Shown here: positions 1-7,044 of the stretch, piece after piece
Layout: every line of letters starts with the position of its first letter
How positions within the stretch are numbered: position 1 is the stretch's first letter
Source of the DNA: CAZVEV01 sp964625865
Lineage (GTDB): Bacteria; Planctomycetota; Phycisphaerae; SM23-33
Direction of reading: 5' to 3'
NCBI GenBank assembly: GCA_964625865.1
Contig: CAZVEV010000082.1
Coordinates: 1-20,782, forward strand
DNA: 20,782 nucleotides
The notes under the pieces: model-generated
The model's input: the letters and a program-made list of their open reading frames with translations, nothing else
Told to the model about the DNA's origin: nothing
Databases searched by the model: none
Made by a program: the position numbers and the translations under genes

Positions 1-61
1 GCACATAACTGCTTAAAAATACAATTGTTGTGCATTTCCGCACGGGCACTAGATAGCTTCT

Positions 62-82
62 CGCCAACGACCACCGTTGGCG
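62..82. other. Perfect inverted repeat (hairpin), no gene
   Basis: CGCCAACG and its exact complement CGTTGGCG flank a 5-nt spacer. Neither side carries a T-run, so it is not a convincing intrinsic terminator. It could be a relic of an element end or of a terminator for a gene off the left edge. I see no supportable gene in bases 1-268. Confidence 0.4.
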
Positions 83-268
83 TCTGTCGCGATTCTACCG
101 ATGAACTGGGGAGTGGCGAGCATTGTTCGTGACCAATTGAAGGGGGAACCGGGCGTGTCCGGCGCATGTTGTCGTCCAGAATGGCCAGTGTAGTGGCATC
201 CTGGGGCGATCCGCGCAGACCTTCACCGTTGCTTTGCCCTATCCCGGCTGTCTTGACCGTTCGCGCCG

Positions 269-440
269 TCATCGTGGCACCGTCTCAGGCAGGCGCAACC
301 GTCGGATCCGCTCCAGGATCACCAGGAACAGTCGCTTGGGCACGGCCGCCTCGGCCATCTGGAAGATGACGTGCCTCGCGTGCGTCACCACCTTCGCGCC
401 GATCTTGATCAGCTTCTCCCGCAGCGTCGGCAGCGACCAG
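269..440 (-). pseudogene. C-terminal remnant of an IS1380-like transposase
   Basis: The minus-strand reading frame encodes about 55 residues beginning WSLPTLREKLIKIGAK and continuing through VIFQMAEAAVP and ILERIRRLR. This resembles the extreme C-terminus of IS1380-family transposases, where a 'LREKLIKIGAKVV...R.V.FQ(L/M)AEVAVP..LF..IL.RI' segment precedes the stop. Nothing upstream on this strand (bases 441-565) looks like transposase, and no catalytic residues remain, so this is a dead fragment. The family assignment comes from remembered sequence pattern, not a search. Confidence 0.6.
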
Positions 441-489
441 TGCATACTCCGTGGTTCACTACTCCAAGTGCCCTTCTCGGTGACCACCG

Positions 490-809
490 GTGACCAACTC
501 GGTGCTCTCGGGGCGCGCAGGTGACCAACTTGGTGCCACATAGCAGTCCACCGCTGACCAGGCATGTCCGGCGTGTCACGTGGTGGCAGAACGGCGCGCG
601 GAGGGAAGCCGCGTCACAACGCTTTGGCGTGTGGAGAGTTGGCAAACGAAGACGCCAAGGGGCAACGGGTGTCACCTCTAGGCGTCGTAAGCGGGCGATC
701 GGATTCGAACCGACGACGTTCAGCTTGGGAAGCGGCCTGTTTCAGGGCGTAACAGTATAGCATATAGGATCTTAGGGTCGACTCTGCGCAGGAGTGACCA
801 ACTCGGTGC
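490..809 (+). repeat. Three dispersed copies of a 16-bp direct repeat
   Basis: GTGACCAACTCGGTGC occurs at 490-505 and 794-809, and with one C-to-T change at 521-536, always in the same orientation. A partial copy (GTGACCACC) starts near 479. Repeated short motifs of this kind are typical of the ends of some insertion sequences, such as the multiple terminal repeats of the IS21 family. No IS21 transposase is present, so the assignment is tentative. The interval between the second and third copies holds the tRNA-Gly fragment and no supportable gene. Confidence 0.5.
690..731 (-). pseudogene. 3' half of a tRNA-Gly(CCC) gene
   Basis: Read on the minus strand, bases 731 down to 690 give an anticodon loop TTCCCAA (anticodon CCC at 729-727), a 3' anticodon strand GCTGA, a 5-nt variable loop, and a T arm of GTCGG/TTCGAAT/CCGAT. 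The 3' acceptor strand CGCCCGC and discriminator T follow, and no CCA is encoded. The spacing is canonical for positions 32-73, and U73 with a G/C acceptor fits glycine. The expected 5' half (GCGGGCG acceptor, D arm, TCAGC anticodon strand) is absent, and upstream bases pair poorly. A tRNA 3' half is the usual scar at the far end of an element integrated into a tRNA gene. Confidence 0.65.
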
Positions 810-911
810 GGGATGGTCGGCAAGCCATGGCAGACACAGCCACTACGCGGCATTCGGGTCCGATTGAAACTCAGGGCATCCAATGGTGGCGGGACCAGCA
901 AGTCTCCTGTA
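810..911. other. Intergenic, nothing recognised
   Basis: No reading frame with family resemblance and no clear hairpin lies between the last 16-bp repeat and the AbiE operator. Confidence 0.4.
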
Positions 912-948
912 GTTTGTTAGAAAAAGTGGTCCATTTTTTCTAACAAAC
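912..948 (+). promoter_or_regulatory. 14-bp perfect inverted repeat, probable AbiEi operator
   Basis: GTTTGTTAGAAAAA (912-925) is matched exactly by TTTTTCTAACAAAC (935-948) across a 9-nt spacer. It lies immediately before the antitoxin start. AbiEi-type antitoxins are known to autorepress by binding inverted repeats in their own promoter, so this is very probably the operator. The candidate -10 element TACAAT (952-957) follows directly, which would place the repeat over the -35/spacer region. Confidence 0.7.
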
Positions 949-951
949 CGA

Positions 952-957
952 TACAAT
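952..957 (+). promoter_or_regulatory. Candidate -10 box of the AbiE operon
   Basis: TACAAT matches the consensus TATAAT at five of six positions. Transcription starting about 7 nt downstream would begin at or next to the ATG at 965, giving a leaderless message. This agrees with the absence of any Shine-Dalgarno sequence before either possible start codon. No good -35 hexamer is visible at 16-18 nt. Confidence 0.35.
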
Positions 958-964
958 GATCTGT

Positions 965-1579
965 ATGTCAACCGTCAGAGAGAACATTCTGGGCCTTATC
1001 AAGAAGCTTGGCCAGGGCAGCGCATTTACCGCCAAGGACTTCTCCGAGATCGCTGCGCGAGGGACCATTGACGTCACGCTGTCTCGCTTGGCGTCAGAGG
1101 GTGTGATCCGCCGCATCGGCCGGGGGCTCTACGACTACCCGCAAGAGAGCAAACTGCTTGGCGGGTTGCGGACCCCGGATATCGATCGGGCCGCCCAGGC
1201 CATCGCCCGGAAGCACCGCTGGATGATCGCGCCCCACGGGGCCATGGCGGCAAACCTGCTCGGCCTGTCACAGCAGGTTCCCGCCCGGATCGTCTACCTT
1301 TCCGACGGCCCCACGCGTCAGTTCAAGGTTGGCGGCCGGGCGATCAGGTTCAAACATGCCAGTCCCAAGGACGTTCGTGCCGAAAGCTACTCCTCCCGGA
1401 CAATCATCCAGGCGCTGAAGCATCTGGGGAAATCCCGAGTTGGCAAGGAGGTCATCGACCACCTGCGGCGCGTTTTGCCCGCGAAGGAGAAGGCCGATCT
1501 GGCCCGGGATGCGCGGTACGGTACGGACTGGGTCTTGGAAGTCGTTCACGAGATTGCCGGGGAGGGTGGCGATGAATAG
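965..1579 (+). CDS. AbiEi-like antitoxin (DUF6088 family)
   Basis: The product is predicted to be the transcription-repressing antitoxin of a type IV AbiE toxin-antitoxin (phage abortive infection) module. The 204-residue protein has an N-terminal winged-helix-like segment of about 60 residues (VRENILGLIKKLGQG, then TLSRLASEGVIRRIGRGLYDYP). The AbiEi-type core follows (APHGAMAANLLGLSQQVPA, then VYLSDGPTRQFKVGG). I chose the ATG at 965 because relatives begin at the MSxVREN segment. An ATG at 956 would add only three residues and lies inside the -10 box. The stop overlaps the toxin start by 8 nt (ATGAATAG), the usual coupling in these operons. Length and motifs look intact, so repression may still work although the toxin is broken. 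Confidence is high on family and lower on activity. Confidence 0.82.
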   Translation: MSTVRENILGLIKKLGQGSAFTAKDFSEIAARGTIDVTLSRLASEGVIRRIGRGLYDYPQESKLLGGLRTPDIDRAAQAIARKHRWMIAPHGAMAANLLGLSQQVPARIVYLSDGPTRQFKVGGRAIRFKHASPKDVRAESYSSRTIIQALKHLGKSRVGKEVIDHLRRVLPAKEKADLARDARYGTDWVLEVVHEIAGEGGDE

Positions 1580-2588
1580 CGTCGCTGTTCTCAGTGCCGA
1601 GGATAGACGAGAGCTTTTTGAGCAGACGGCTGGTCGGCTGGGGTTTGGCTCCGTCAACGTCGAAAAGGACTTCTGGGTCTGCTGGCTGCTGAAGCAGTTG
1701 TTCTCCATAGATGCCCTGGACGCATGGTTTGTCTTCAAGGGCGGCACCAGCCTGGCGAATTGATCCGGCCTGATCCGGCGATTCTCGTAAGACATTGACC
1801 TGGCAGTGAACTTCGAACGTCTGGGCTACGTTGGTGACAGAGACCCGCGCAGATCTGACCTGTCCCACACCAAACGGAGGGGCCTCCTCAGTGAGATGAT
1901 GTCGAGCTGTCAGCATTATGTCGCAGGACCTTTCCTTGAAGCTCTGGACTGTCGCGTCCGAGACATCCTTGGTCCTGATGGCTGGTCGTTACGAATCAGT
2001 CCGGCCGATGCAAACGTGGTCGAGTTCGAGTATCCGGGGGCTCTATCGACCAGGCTCGACTATGTTGCGCCGCGCGTCGCTCTGGAACTGGGCACTCATG
2101 CCGAGCCAATTCCGCATGAGAATCGCCCGATTACGCCGTACGCCGCCGAACACTTCCCGCAGCTTTTCCAGAATGCCTCACATGACATCACAACCGTCGT
2201 GGCCCGAAGGACCTTCTGGGAGAAGGCAACGATCCTGCATGCGGAGTATTACCGTCCGTTGAACAAACCCATGCTTGCCCGATACTCCCGCCACTGGGCC
2301 GACGTTGCAGCAATGGCTGCGACTCCTCTCAAGGCCGAGGCACTTGCCGACCTGGATTTGCTTGATGATGTGTGCGCCCACAAGGATCGTTTCTACCACT
2401 GTGGCTGGGCCAGGTATCTCGATGCCAAGCCCGGTAGCATCCGACTGGCTCCGCGTGAGGAACGCCTTGCCGAACTGCGCCGAGACTATCGGGCTATGCA
2501 GGTGATGTTCTTTGAAACACCTCCGAACTTCGATGACATCATCGCGCAGCTGGTTGATCTGGAGCGTGCCATCAACAACATCGCGTGA
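1572..2588 (+). pseudogene. AbiEii nucleotidyltransferase toxin, interrupted by two stops
   Basis: The toxin partner of an AbiE system is a nucleotidyltransferase-fold protein that arrests growth. ATG at 1572 follows a good GGAGGG site. The frame reads MNSVAVLSAEDRREL...VEKDFWVCWLLKQLF...WFVFKGGTSLAN, then TGA (1761-1763), SGLIRRFS, TAA (1788-1790), then DIDLAVNFERLGY and on to a stop at 2586-2588. The GGTSL and DIDL blocks are the two halves of the catalytic motif (Gly-Gly-Ser/Thr and Asp-x-Asp), and relatives read roughly GGTSLSKxxGLIRRFSEDIDL. TAA thus replaces a usual Glu codon, and TGA sits three codons after GGTSL. The frame is otherwise open for about 338 codons with no indel, so inactivation looks recent. 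A 260-codon ORF from 1806 is only the tail and lacks the GG motif. Confidence 0.85.
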
Positions 2589-2662
2589 CGGGGTCGGCAT
2601 CACCTCAGGATCAAGCTGACCGGCTGCCCCCACTCGGTTGATACATGCTTGACGGGCATGGG

Positions 2663-4021
2663 CTACAGTCTCTCCTTTTCCCCGCCCAGCTTCACCATCC
2701 ACTGTATGGTCTTCTGCTGCGGCGATCTCTCAATCTCGAGGTCCTTTACCAGCTTCCTCTCGCCGCCGAGCGCGGTAACGTCCAGTTCGTACTGGCCACA
2801 GAAGCCGCGAAAGGACGCCCTGCCGTTTGCGTCGGTGGTGAGCGTCGCCTCCGTCCACCAGTCCTCCCTGATCAGCTTCTTGAGAACCTTGTACGCCGGT
2901 TTGGGCGACATCTCCTTGTCCAGAAGCCCCGACGGCGCCTGCATCCAGGCGTGACGGTCCGTGAGATTCCACCATGTAATCGCCTCGACCGACGGGTGTG
3001 AGAACAGCAATGTATAGACCCGTTTGACCTCGTCGGCCTGCTGCTTCTCTCCCTCGGGTGTTGACAGCCAGGGCTTCGGCCGATTCCAGCCCTTCTTTCC
3101 CGAGAGGATGGTCATCTCCGTGAAATGCAGCGGCTTCTTGAACTTCGCAAACCTCTCGCAGACCGTCCAGAGCTTGGTGTTGGACCAGTTCCCGCCGTGC
3201 ATGTGCGACTGAAGCCCGATCGCGTCGAAAAGCGGCTGGCCCTTCTCGTCGACCACTTCGGCGGCGACCGCGGCGAAATCGTCACCTACGTGGAAATCGT
3301 TCAGCACAAGCACGGCGTCGGGATTCGCTTTTCTCGCCGCGCGAAAGGCCCTGCGCGGAAACTCCGTCTTGCCCACCTTCTCCCACATTGCCGTGACAGT
3401 CGGCGCCCGCTTCTTGTTCGGCTCCTGGGCGAAATTGGTCGTTTCGTTGACCACGTCCCACATGTCGATCCTCCCACGAAACCGTTCCACGCAGTTGGTC
3501 ACGTGGGCCATCTGCAGTTTCTCGACCTCGGCGAGATTCTCCGGAAGCCAGTCAAGCTGCCTGTAATTCCACACCAGCGGATGGCCCTTCGTGGTGATGT
3601 TGCGCTTCCTGCACCAGTCGGCGATTCGTTCGCGGCTTTCATGCACCGGCTTTCCCCGCTGCCTCTCATATCCCCACCAGTAATAGGGGAGCGTGGCGAA
3701 GTTGAACAGCTCAGTGTACCGCTTGGCGAACAGGCCGTAGGGATCGCCTTGCTTCAGGGGTAATTCCAGGTTGCCCCTCTCCAGGCCGTAGACCAGCGGG
3801 AAGACACTGCAGCCGAAGAGAAACTCGTGTCGAACCTGGCGCACCTTCACGGTCGCACCGGCAAGCGGCTTTCCGTCCTTGTCCACCACGGTGAGGGTCA
3901 CGTCACCCTTGCGGTGTCTCTCGATCCGTGCCGGCGCCGTCTCCAGGATGTCTTTGGGAACCTGGGCATGTAACGAAGACGACATCAGCAACAGTGCAAC
4001 ACTCGTCAGAACGGATTTCAT
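2663..4021 (-). CDS. Secreted GH10 endo-1,4-beta-xylanase
   Basis: The enzyme hydrolyses internal beta-1,4 bonds of xylan with a retaining mechanism. The 452 residues start with a Sec signal (MKSVLTSVALLLMSSSLHAQ). Residues about 30-75 form a beta-rich N-terminal module (RIERHRKGDVTLTVVD...PLAGATVKV...FLFGC), common in PVC-group GH10 proteins. The TIM-barrel catalytic domain spans about 90-390. It shows TTKGHPLVW (143-151), the acid/base Glu193 in WDVVNE, QSHMHGG (281 area) and the nucleophile Glu302 in HFTEMTI. The SHPSVEAITWWNLTDRHAW block follows. The C-terminal part (about 395-452) resembles a small beta-sandwich seen at this position in relatives. A GGAG site at 4032-4035 lies 10 nt before the ATG. 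The gene converges with the broken toxin, 74 nt away. Target could be xylan or a related marine polysaccharide. Confidence 0.93.
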   Translation of the reverse strand: MKSVLTSVALLLMSSSLHAQVPKDILETAPARIERHRKGDVTLTVVDKDGKPLAGATVKVRQVRHEFLFGCSVFPLVYGLERGNLELPLKQGDPYGLFAKRYTELFNFATLPYYWWGYERQRGKPVHESRERIADWCRKRNITTKGHPLVWNYRQLDWLPENLAEVEKLQMAHVTNCVERFRGRIDMWDVVNETTNFAQEPNKKRAPTVTAMWEKVGKTEFPRRAFRAARKANPDAVLVLNDFHVGDDFAAVAAEVVDEKGQPLFDAIGLQSHMHGGNWSNTKLWTVCERFAKFKKPLHFTEMTILSGKKGWNRPKPWLSTPEGEKQQADEVKRVYTLLFSHPSVEAITWWNLTDRHAWMQAPSGLLDKEMSPKPAYKVLKKLIREDWWTEATLTTDANGRASFRGFCGQYELDVTALGGERKLVKDLEIERSPQQKTIQWMVKLGGEKERL

Positions 4022-4312
4022 TTATCTATGTCTCCAGATCGAAACCGCTGCGCCAAGAGCATACCGCTGCGCGGCCTGGACGGTACAAGCAATAACAACA
4101 CTGACACTCTCGACATAAGCGATCCTTCGCCCCGGCGGGGCTTGTGGTTACCGGTGTGCGGCGCCCCGGCCCTGACGGCGGGAGCTACCGTAGCGTGGCG
4201 CGGCATCTCGGGAACGATCATTCTCGCCGACTCTGCCATGCCCCCATCCTACCGCCCCAGCCAATTCTCGTCAAAACAACCGTATCGTCTCCCGAACTGC
4301 GCCGCAAACAGG
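4022..4312. other. Intergenic, leader of the xylanase gene
   Basis: This stretch of about 290 bases lies between the xylanase start and the hairpin that follows the PEP-CTERM gene. It probably contains the xylanase promoter, but I cannot pick -35/-10 elements with confidence. A small GC hairpin (GCCCC-GGC-GGGGC) is at 4129-4141. No convincing coding frame is present. Confidence 0.4.
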
Positions 4313-4344
4313 CACGGGGCGACCTGAGGACAGGCCGCCCCGTG
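4313..4344 (-). terminator. Strong 14-bp hairpin downstream of the PEP-CTERM gene
   Basis: On the minus strand CACGGGGCGGCCTG pairs with CAGGTCGCCCCGTG around a TCCT tetraloop. Thirteen pairs are Watson-Crick and one is G-U. On the plus strand the same position would be an A/C mismatch, so the structure favours a minus-strand transcript. It begins 39 nt after the stop of the PEP-CTERM gene, where a terminator belongs. There is no T-tract, so it may act as an RNA-stabilising 3' end or need a factor. A weaker hairpin lies at 4348-4361. Confidence 0.55.
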
Positions 4345-4382
4345 GTGCGTCTTGAAAGACGGGTGCTCTTGCGTCTTTTCAG

Positions 4383-5303
4383 CTACGCGCGGCGTCGGCG
4401 ACGCAGCAGTCCCAGTCCACCAAGCGCAAGAAGGCTCATCGTCGCCGGCTCGGGAATCAACAAATTGTAGCCGGCGGTTGCGTCGCCACCACCGGTTACT
4501 GTGATACCCCACTTGTTGCCCAGGTAGGCATTGACATCGGCGATTTGAGTTGTGTCGAGATGCTCGTCGAAAACGATTAACTCGGCAACATCGCCTTGAA
4601 GGCCAGCATCAAAGTTCCCGCTGCCACCACGCCAACGGCCCAGCAGCGTTTCGTTGTTGGCGACGGGCAGATTCACCGGCGAGTTTCCGGTACTTTCTCC
4701 AGCTTGTCCGGCTTGAGTTCCGTCCTTCCAGAAGTTGCCGTCGCCGTAGGCTGGATTTCCTTCCGGACCCGTCTGAAAGGCAACCACGGAAGGGATGTCG
4801 CCCCCGACGCTCAAATCAAACCCGTTGTACCCGTTGTTGTACCGGTAACTGGCCTCGATCGTGAGGCCCATCACCTGGCCCGCGGTACCCGAATCACTGC
4901 CGATTTTCAAGAGCCATTTGCCAAAGTGGCCTGATGTGCCCGGGGTGCTCACTACGGAAAAAACTGTCAGATCCGGGTTGCCCGATATGCCAAGAGCGTC
5001 CGAACGGCTGAGGTGGTCCGCGATGTCGGGGAACCGGACCACCGGCATCGTGCCCGCTTTGAGCACGCCCGTCGCGAACGACGGTTGGTCATCGGGGGTG
5101 CCTTGCGTCAGATCGAAGCCGTTGCTCGACTTGTCAACCCATGTGGCCACGGCATTTCCGTCGGCAGGATCATTGGCGACGTTTCCGTCGCCGTCAATGT
5201 CGTTAGCGTCCAGCCAAAGGACCATTCCCGCTTGCGCCGGCGTGCCGATGAGCGTTGCCATCGCCACGACTGCTAGAGTTAGTATTATATTTCGTTTCTT
5301 CAT
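4383..5303 (-). CDS. LamG-like PEP-CTERM sorted surface protein
   Basis: This is a predicted exported protein that exosortase anchors or processes at the cell envelope. Of 306 residues, 1-25 are a Sec signal (MKKRNIILTLAVVAMATLIG...AQA). Residues about 26-270 look like a concanavalin/LamG-type beta-sandwich (VLWLDANDIDGDG, WVDKSSNGFDL, ETLLGRWRGG, GDVAELIVFDEHLD, LGNKWGI). The C-terminus is a textbook PEP-CTERM tail: PEP at 284-286, a hydrophobic helix (TMSLLALGGLGLL), then RRRRRA. The start at 5303 is chosen over an in-frame ATG at 5345 because GGAG (5311-5314) sits 7 nt before it and the signal peptide begins there. The DANDIDGDG segment could bind calcium. The ligand is unknown; the neighbouring xylanase hints at glycan contact. 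Confidence 0.88.
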   Translation of the reverse strand: MKKRNIILTLAVVAMATLIGTPAQAGMVLWLDANDIDGDGNVANDPADGNAVATWVDKSSNGFDLTQGTPDDQPSFATGVLKAGTMPVVRFPDIADHLSRSDALGISGNPDLTVFSVVSTPGTSGHFGKWLLKIGSDSGTAGQVMGLTIEASYRYNNGYNGFDLSVGGDIPSVVAFQTGPEGNPAYGDGNFWKDGTQAGQAGESTGNSPVNLPVANNETLLGRWRGGSGNFDAGLQGDVAELIVFDEHLDTTQIADVNAYLGNKWGITVTGGGDATAGYNLLIPEPATMSLLALGGLGLLRRRRRA

Positions 5304-5700
5304 AATCTTTCTCCAATAAAATTTGTTTTCCGAAGCCTGCTCCATTCAGCACTCAAACGAGAGCAAGGCGTGCGTTACGGGTACTGTATACTCCTAAGGG
5401 GGATCGTGATTGTGTCCTTTCGTGTTCGAGGGAAACGGGAATGCGTTGACCGCGCCGGCCGCGACGCGGAACGGGGTGATGAGACGATTGAAAAGCGAGC
5501 GTGGTTCAGAAGAGGGTAACAGTGAAACAGTACGGAGCAGGACTGGACAGCCCCCGTCCCGCGCGCAGATCTGCTGGGGGGGGGGGAGGCATATGACATT
5601 GTGTAATGCTCAGCCATGCAAGTTACTCCAATCCGAAGCGATGCTCTCGCTCACGTTGAGTACAATTCTACAGCAAGGTGGGAATCTCCGTCAAACGCTA
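5304..5700. other. Divergent intergenic region with an 11-G tract
   Basis: This long noncoding stretch separates the minus-strand PEP-CTERM gene from the plus-strand regulator and presumably carries both promoters. An uninterrupted run of 11 G lies at 5576-5586. I see no credible small gene; frames here are low-complexity and lack a ribosome site. A TATACAGT-like sequence on the minus strand near 5385-5392 could be a -10 region for the PEP-CTERM gene, but no -35 partner is clear. Confidence 0.4.
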
Positions 5701-5732
5701 TTGCGAACAATAATGCGACGTTTTTGCGAACA
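5701..5732 (+). promoter_or_regulatory. Direct repeat of TTGCGAACA, possible AraC/XylR-type operator
   Basis: TTGCGAACA occurs at 5701-5709 and again at 5724-5732, 23 bp start to start, about two helical turns. AraC-family proteins usually bind such same-orientation half-sites. The pair lies 76-107 bp before the regulator start, so autoregulation is plausible. No experimental or comparative support is available here. Confidence 0.4.
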
Positions 5733-5807
5733 GTCGGTTTTTGGAATATGCGCCGCCGGGCTCAACGGGTAGAGTCTGTAGGGGTAAGCTTGCATAAGGA
5801 CGCGACG

Positions 5808-7004
5808 ATGGACGATCACTCGGGAAGACGCACCGTGGGTTTCAGTTCGATGGTCTGGCAGGAGATGGCCAACCGGCGTATGGACGGCGTCTTGCGTTAT
5901 CTTGACGGCGAGGGCGGATTCACGCTGCGCGACTTCCGCTTCATGAAGGCGTTTGAAGTCGACGACATGACACCGCCCCCGCCCTGGACGGGCAAAGCCG
6001 ACGGCGTGCTCACCTGCTTCGGTGCATTCAAGGACGAAGTCGATGCGATGGTCCGCTGGTTCCGGCGGGGCGGCGCACCGGTTGTCAGCCTGGGCGCCGA
6101 ATGGCGCCATCCGGAGGTTCCGGTCGTCTGCACCGACAACAACGCGGTGATGCGGCTGGCAGCGGAGTATCTCGTCAGGCGAGGACATGGACATTTTGCT
6201 TTCGTCTCCGATATGGCGAACCTGCGAGCCGCCCGACAGCGCAAGGTTCTCGGTAAGCTGCTGCTGGCGGAGGGGCATGAACTGTTGTCGTGTGATCTTG
6301 CCCAGCGCCCGAATGGTTCAATCGAGGACATTGACCGTGCCCTCGCCGACGCCGCCATGACGCGTTTCTTGCGCGAGGCGCCGAAACCGCTGGCGGTCTT
6401 CGCGATCACCGACCTTCACGCACGATCGGTCTGCACTATCTGCCGGGATCTGGGGCTCGATATTCCCGGCGAGGTGGCGATTCTCGGCAGCGGGAACCTG
6501 TCGGTCTCCCGTTCGCACAGCCCGACGATCTCCAGCGTGCAGACGGCGCACGATCGCGTGGGGTATGAGGCGATGAAGCTGCTGCATCGCCTGATGGACG
6601 GGGTCAAGCCGCCGGCCAGGGCGAAGCGGATCCCGCCGATCAAGGTCATCGAGCGGGAATCGACCTGCCCGCGCCGGTCCGGGACCGGTGATGTCCGCCG
6701 CGCGATGGAGCTTATTCGGGCCCACGCCTGCGAGGGCATCAGTGTCAAGGAAGTGGTCTGCAACCTGGGCATGAACCGCAGGACGCTCGAGAAGCACTTC
6801 AGAAAGTGCATCGGCCATTCGCCCGGGCAGGAGATTCAGCAGATCCGCCTGGCGCGGGCGAAGGAGCTGCTCGCCGGAACCGACCTCTCGATCATCCGTG
6901 TCTCGCAGATGACCGGATTCCGCGAACCAACCCGCCTGAACGAGTTCCTGCGCAAACACGCCGGCGTGACCCCCAGCGAGTACCGCAAGAGGGAGAAGCG
7001 CTAA
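5808..7004 (+). CDS. XylR-type AraC-family transcriptional regulator
   Basis: This is a predicted sugar-responsive activator/repressor with a LacI-like sensor and an AraC DNA-binding domain. It has 398 residues. Residues about 8-285 follow the periplasmic-binding-protein-like fold of XylR proteins (VPVVCTDNNAVMRLAAEYLVRRGHGHFAFVS at 104-134, then PLAVFAITDLHARSVC, LGLDIPGEVAILGSGN, SPTISSVQ). Residues about 295-398 carry two helix-turn-helix motifs (ISVKEVVCNLGMNRRTLEKHF and SIIRVSQMTGFREPTRLNEFLRK) and the closing GVTPSEYRK. I use the ATG at 5808 because AAGGA (5796-5800) precedes it at good spacing. An upstream ATG at 5616 would add 64 residues that resemble nothing and contain the operator-like repeat. 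The likely targets are the xylanase, the PEP-CTERM gene and perhaps the sulfatase operon, by proximity only. Confidence 0.9.
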   Translation: MDDHSGRRTVGFSSMVWQEMANRRMDGVLRYLDGEGGFTLRDFRFMKAFEVDDMTPPPPWTGKADGVLTCFGAFKDEVDAMVRWFRRGGAPVVSLGAEWRHPEVPVVCTDNNAVMRLAAEYLVRRGHGHFAFVSDMANLRAARQRKVLGKLLLAEGHELLSCDLAQRPNGSIEDIDRALADAAMTRFLREAPKPLAVFAITDLHARSVCTICRDLGLDIPGEVAILGSGNLSVSRSHSPTISSVQTAHDRVGYEAMKLLHRLMDGVKPPARAKRIPPIKVIERESTCPRRSGTGDVRRAMELIRAHACEGISVKEVVCNLGMNRRTLEKHFRKCIGHSPGQEIQQIRLARAKELLAGTDLSIIRVSQMTGFREPTRLNEFLRKHAGVTPSEYRKREKR

Positions 7005-7016
7005 TGACGCGTTTCC

Positions 7017-7043
7017 CGGCGAGGCGCCGAAAGCACTTGTGCT
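7017..7043. terminator. Two small stem-loops between convergent genes
   Basis: CGGCG-AGG-CGCCG (7017-7029) and AGCAC-TT-GTGCT (7032-7043) occupy the 40-nt gap between the regulator and sulfatase stops. The position suits a bidirectional terminator, but the stems are short, one loop is tight and T-runs are missing. Confidence 0.25.
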
Positions 7044-7044
7044 A

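Noticed and set aside
690..765. Complete tRNA-Gly gene
   Set aside because: Only positions 32-73 fit. No GCGGGCG acceptor strand, D arm or matching anticodon strand is found on the 5' side.
1761..1790. Programmed readthrough or selenocysteine at the toxin stops
   Set aside because: Two different stop codons (TGA and TAA) are involved, relatives have ordinary residues there and no recoding structure is evident.
1806..2588. Independent 260-residue gene
   Set aside because: It is in frame with the AbiEii N-terminal part and continues its alignment; the ATG is internal and has no ribosome site.
2644..2660. Terminator between the toxin and xylanase stops
   Set aside because: CATGC/GCATG gives only a 5-bp stem with a 7-nt loop and no T-run.
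5616..5807. N-terminal extension of the XylR-type regulator from an upstream ATG
   Set aside because: It adds 64 residues without family similarity, has no good ribosome site, and covers the operator-like repeat; the ATG at 5808 has AAGGA.
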